Positions 7,113 through 8,605 of a stretch of DNA of 8,605 bases are shown one piece after another (the first letter of the stretch is position 1; each line of letters begins with the position of its first letter). Location of the stretch: NCBI GenBank assembly GCA_003230965.1, contig QIHL01000069.1, forward strand, positions 1-8,605, read 5' to 3'. The stretch is from Candidatus Magasanikiibacteriota bacterium. Its GTDB lineage: Bacteria; Patescibacteriota; Patescibacteriia; Magasanikbacterales; UBA922. Below the pieces are notes generated by a model that worked only from the letters and a program-made list of their open reading frames with translations, had not been told where the DNA came from and searched no databases. The position numbers were made by a program, and so were the translations under genes.

Positions 7113-7132
7113 GTATAGAGTAGTGTATACAA
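7111..7132. repeat. short inverted repeat (hairpin)
   Basis: TTGTATA (7111-7117) and TATACAA (7126-7132) form a 7-bp stem with an 8-base loop. It abuts the palindrome at 7087-7112, sharing two bases. All A/T except one pair, so chance is possible in this composition. Confidence 0.3.
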
Positions 7133-7188
7133 ACATTATTTTTCCTTTAGACTTTTTGATTCTTGTAATGACAACAAAATTTTACATT

Positions 7189-7200
7189 ATTTCATATAAC
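7189..7200 (+). repeat. direct repeat ATTTCATATAAC, left copy
   Basis: An exact 12-base match to 8532-8543, in the same orientation, lying on the downstream side of the minus-strand gene block. It is directly followed by the hairpin at 7201-7271. Confidence 0.5.
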
Positions 7201-7271
7201 GTTCAAGTGTATGAGAAGTTGGACAGGTGTATAATATGCCGAAAGCATACACCCATCCAACTTGGGTGAAC
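7201..7271. repeat. long stable hairpin, structured element
   Basis: Nested stems GTTCA/TGAAC (7201-7205 with 7267-7271), AAGTTGGA/TCCAACTT (7216-7223 with 7256-7263) and GGTGTAT/ATACACC (7226-7232 with 7247-7253); alternatively ATGC/GCAT (7236-7239 with 7245-7248) around a CGAAA loop. The 8-bp perfect middle stem and GC content above its surroundings make chance unlikely. No T-run adjoins it, so it is not a classic intrinsic terminator. It may be a 3' structure of the 7331-8011 transcript, a small structured RNA, or a recombination site. Confidence 0.55.
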
Positions 7272-7330
7272 GACTGAGCAGAGCGAAGGAGTGAACCTCA
7301 TAGTCTCTGTTGTGTGTTGTTGCGCTGATC

Positions 7331-8011
7331 TTATAGACCTATTTTTGCTTTACACTTTTTTTGTTCCTCATTACCTTTTTCAACCTGATAATCAGGAACA
7401 GTATATGGCCTTAATGTACTTGGATTTTCTACATCTATATAACCGAAGTCATGCCAATCTGCCCAAACCGAAAAACATGGACCAGGTGAATTATCAATAA
7501 GATCATACATTATGATTAGCTTTGATCCTTCAATGCCCATTGTTCTTAGTATACGATTTTTATGTTCTTCATAAAGTTTTGATAATTCACCAGTTTTGAT
7601 GTTGTAAGAGTAGATTTTATTTGTACTCTTAATTGTATCTGGCCATTTTCCTGTTGTGTCTCCGCTGGTTGAGATGAAAATTACGTTATCATCGGATGGA
7701 GATTCTGGTGCATAGAAACTGTCTACTATTTCGCCTGTTTTTGTTTTAATGTCAGAGGTAAATAATTTCCATTGTGGGCTGTCATAGCTATATCCTTGTT
7801 TGATTGTTGGTGTGGTTGTTTTCGTCTCAACCATTTCTTTTACTTTTGGCTTAGTGGTTTGGACAGATTGGGTATCTGAGACCTTTTCTGTTGGAGTTTC
7901 TACTGTGGTCTTTGTACTTTGCCACAAGTACATACCGCCTCCAACTACGATTGCAGTAATGACCACAGCTAAGACGATTTGACATATACTGTTCCGATTT
8001 TGTTCTTCCAT
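7331..8011 (-). CDS. membrane-anchored hypothetical surface protein
   Basis: With the start I prefer (ATG at 8011) the product is 226 residues: MEEQNRNSIC, one TM helix at about 10-30 (VVITAIVVGGGMYLW), a Thr/Lys/Glu-rich stalk (32-70) and a folded outer domain (72-226). That is a common plan for exported proteins in Patescibacteria-like genomes. The outer domain has repeated beta-strand patterns such as IYSYNIKTGELSKLY (133-147) and LIIMYDLID (165-173), reminiscent of one or two blades of a WD40/TolB-type propeller, plus two cysteines (179, 220). No enzyme motif is seen and I do not recognise the family. The frame stays open upstream; starts at 8215 (ATG, behind GAGGTG six bases away) or 8224 (GTG) would add 68-71 residues that look like a different protein (see the 8012-8461 entry). 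I favour 8011 because the sequence from there matches a normal N-in signal-anchor start, but a 294-residue fusion product is possible. Confidence 0.65.
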   Translation of the reverse strand: MEEQNRNSICQIVLAVVITAIVVGGGMYLWQSTKTTVETPTEKVSDTQSVQTTKPKVKEMVETKTTTPTIKQGYSYDSPQWKLFTSDIKTKTGEIVDSFYAPESPSDDNVIFISTSGDTTGKWPDTIKSTNKIYSYNIKTGELSKLYEEHKNRILRTMGIEGSKLIIMYDLIDNSPGPCFSVWADWHDFGYIDVENPSTLRPYTVPDYQVEKGNEEQKKCKAKIGL

Positions 8012-8461
8012 ACTTTCTAAATTAATAAATAATTTATTTGCGTCATAGATTATTAAAACATCAATTCTGACTTTAAATCCTCTATCCAAAAATACATTTT
8101 CATAAAATTTCTTTACTATATCACCAAACATTGAAGGATATTCATAATAATCATCTAGAACAATTTTATGGTTTTTTATATCAAAAGACCCAGCTTGAAT
8201 ATCATGGTCATACATATAAAACACCTCAAAACAAACTTCTTTTTGGATTATATTTGTCTGTTCCTAATTTTAGAACAATCTTGATAAATTCATTTAGCGA
8301 AAGGTTGGAGTAGTCATCTTTTCCTATTGCTCTGTAAACATATTAACCATCTGGCAGATTTTTTCAATTTCTGTATCAACCTTTCGCCCAACCTTGAAAT
8401 AATAGGGTTTTGTATTCAGATGATATTCAGGAACATGAATCTCTATTTTTTGTACTGCCAT
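8012..8461 (-). pseudogene. unrecognised ~150-residue gene broken by two compensating frameshifts
   Basis: Three protein-like segments follow each other on the minus strand. Segment 1 starts at ATG 8461 (MAVQKIEIHVPEYHL...) and ends at a TAG at 8326-8324 after ...MVNMFTEQ. Segment 2, in the -1 frame, reads AIGKDDYSNLSLNEFIKIV... and stops at TGA 8228-8226 after ...NPKRSLF. Segment 3, back in the first frame, reads EVFYMYDHDIQAGSFDIKN... and continues without a stop into the MEEQ gene. One extra G after 8330 and one T fewer in the TTTT run at 8231-8228 would give a smooth protein of about 150 residues. It has no TM helix and I recognise no family. An alternative reading is two small genes: a ~78-residue one needing the first shift, and a second starting at 8215 behind GAGGTG. 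The frame in segment 1 is also open up to a GTG at 8506. Confidence 0.5.
8222..8227 (-). promoter_or_regulatory. possible Shine-Dalgarno GAGGTG before ATG 8215
   Basis: GAGGTG on the minus strand (8227-8222) is six bases from the ATG at 8215 and overlaps the preceding TGA stop. It is the only good Shine-Dalgarno-like site seen before a candidate start in the window. Because every other gene here lacks one, and because the same bases encode Glu-Val in the frameshift-corrected reading, it may be coincidence. Confidence 0.3.
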
Positions 8462-8531
8462 AGTAATTGAAGAATATTTGTGTTTAATAAATTTTTGCCT
8501 ATACACTAATTTTTCTTTGTTCCCTACTCAA

Positions 8532-8543
8532 ATTTCATATAAC
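8532..8543 (+). repeat. direct repeat ATTTCATATAAC, right copy
   Basis: Exact 12-base match to 7189-7200, same orientation, upstream of the minus-strand gene block. The distance between copies is 1343 bases start to start. As at the left copy, a hairpin follows (8559-8584). Confidence 0.5.
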
Positions 8544-8558
8544 AGTTTAGCTATGCGT

Positions 8559-8584
8559 AGTGTGGGATTTAAAAGTACCACACT
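8559..8584. repeat. inverted repeat near the right window edge
   Basis: AGTGTGG (8559-8565) and CCACACT (8578-8584) form a perfect 7-bp, GC-richer stem with a 12-base A/T-rich loop. It lies upstream of the minus-strand block and 15 bases after the right copy of the 12-base repeat. Role unknown; the rest of 8462-8605 shows no gene. Confidence 0.4.
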
Positions 8585-8605
8585 TTCAATTTAATACTAA
8601 ATTAT

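Larger units (their letters stand above)
7133..7330. other. non-coding stretch between the two minus-strand genes
   Basis: No credible protein gene is seen here. The stretch holds the left copy of ATTTCATATAAC (7189-7200), a long hairpin (7201-7271) and a purine-rich segment (about 7268-7296) in which TGAAC occurs at 7267-7271 and again at 7292-7296. It lies just downstream of the 7331-8011 gene and may form part of its 3' end. No tRNA or rRNA signature was found. Confidence 0.5.

Noticed and set aside
7056..7136. 26-residue minus-strand frame (MFVYTTLYKMPLTKG...) with AAGGAA upstream
   Set aside because: It lies over the promoter and palindrome of the 42-residue gene, and transcription from that promoter would start inside it; no independent coding support.
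7194..7340. Full integron attC site at the left repeat
   Set aside because: ATATAAC could be one outer arm, but no matching GTTATAT arm is found at the expected distance, and the GTTGGAC...ATCCAAC arms are in the reverse order (GTT...AAC) of attC. Kept only as a possibility under the cassette finding.
7291..7500. 69-residue plus-strand frame
   Set aside because: It lies opposite the C-terminal coding part of the 7331-8011 gene and has no protein-like pattern.
1..8605. Recoded UGA (Gly) genetic code as in some CPR lineages
   Set aside because: pilO ends with TGA in an ATGA overlap and no in-frame TGA interrupts the pilus genes, so the standard bacterial code fits.
1..8605. CRISPR array, tRNA, rRNA
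   Set aside because: No regularly spaced repeats, and no tRNA- or rRNA-like sequence was recognised on either strand in the gaps.

Overview
The window is AT-rich and uses TAA, TAG and TGA as stops (pilO ends in TGA), so the ordinary bacterial code fits. It carries a type IV pilus assembly cluster (PilB, PilC, PilM, PilN, PilO and a small PilP-position protein) with no secretin or lipoprotein PilP in view. The short single-TM proteins with Thr/Lys-rich stalks, an archaeal/eukaryal-style Trm11-like RNA methylase and almost complete absence of Shine-Dalgarno sites point to a small-genome monoderm lineage. My best guess is Patescibacteria (CPR); this is inferred from gene content and style, not from a marker gene.

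Layout. 35-1762: pilB, the extension ATPase. 1763-1903: non-coding gap with a good promoter (CTGACG-17-TATACT, extended -10). 1904-6767: one tightly packed + strand operon, pilC-pilM-pilN-pilO-pilP-like-methyltransferase, with junctions from a 4-base overlap to a 5-base gap. 6766-6864: a long nested hairpin between convergent transcription units that reads as a bidirectional terminator; its inner part looks like two facing insertion-sequence ends. 6881-7009: a 42-residue single-TM protein on the minus strand, behind a near-consensus promoter whose -35 box sits in the centre of an 8-bp-arm palindrome. 7111-7330: non-coding, with two hairpins. 7331-8011: a minus-strand membrane-anchored hypothetical protein. 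8012-8461: an unrecognised gene on the same strand that can be read as one ~150-residue protein only if two compensating single-base shifts are assumed; its last frame runs directly into the downstream gene. A 12-base direct repeat (ATTTCATATAAC) lies on both sides of this minus-strand block (7189 and 8532), each copy followed by a hairpin.

How the genes work together. PilB would power pilin polymerisation through the membrane platform PilC. PilM (actin-like, cytoplasmic) binds the N-terminal peptide of PilN, and PilN/PilO with the third single-TM protein form the inner-membrane alignment complex. The methyltransferase is probably co-transcribed but its known family role is RNA modification, so its link to the pilus is unexplained. 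The right-hand third (6768-8605) is accessory in character: hairpins, repeats, IS-like ends, a disrupted gene and a hypothetical surface protein. No fully convincing new system is visible; the most unusual points are the two-frameshift gene fused to its neighbour, the repeat-bounded block, the nested IS-end hairpin and the palindrome-centred promoter.
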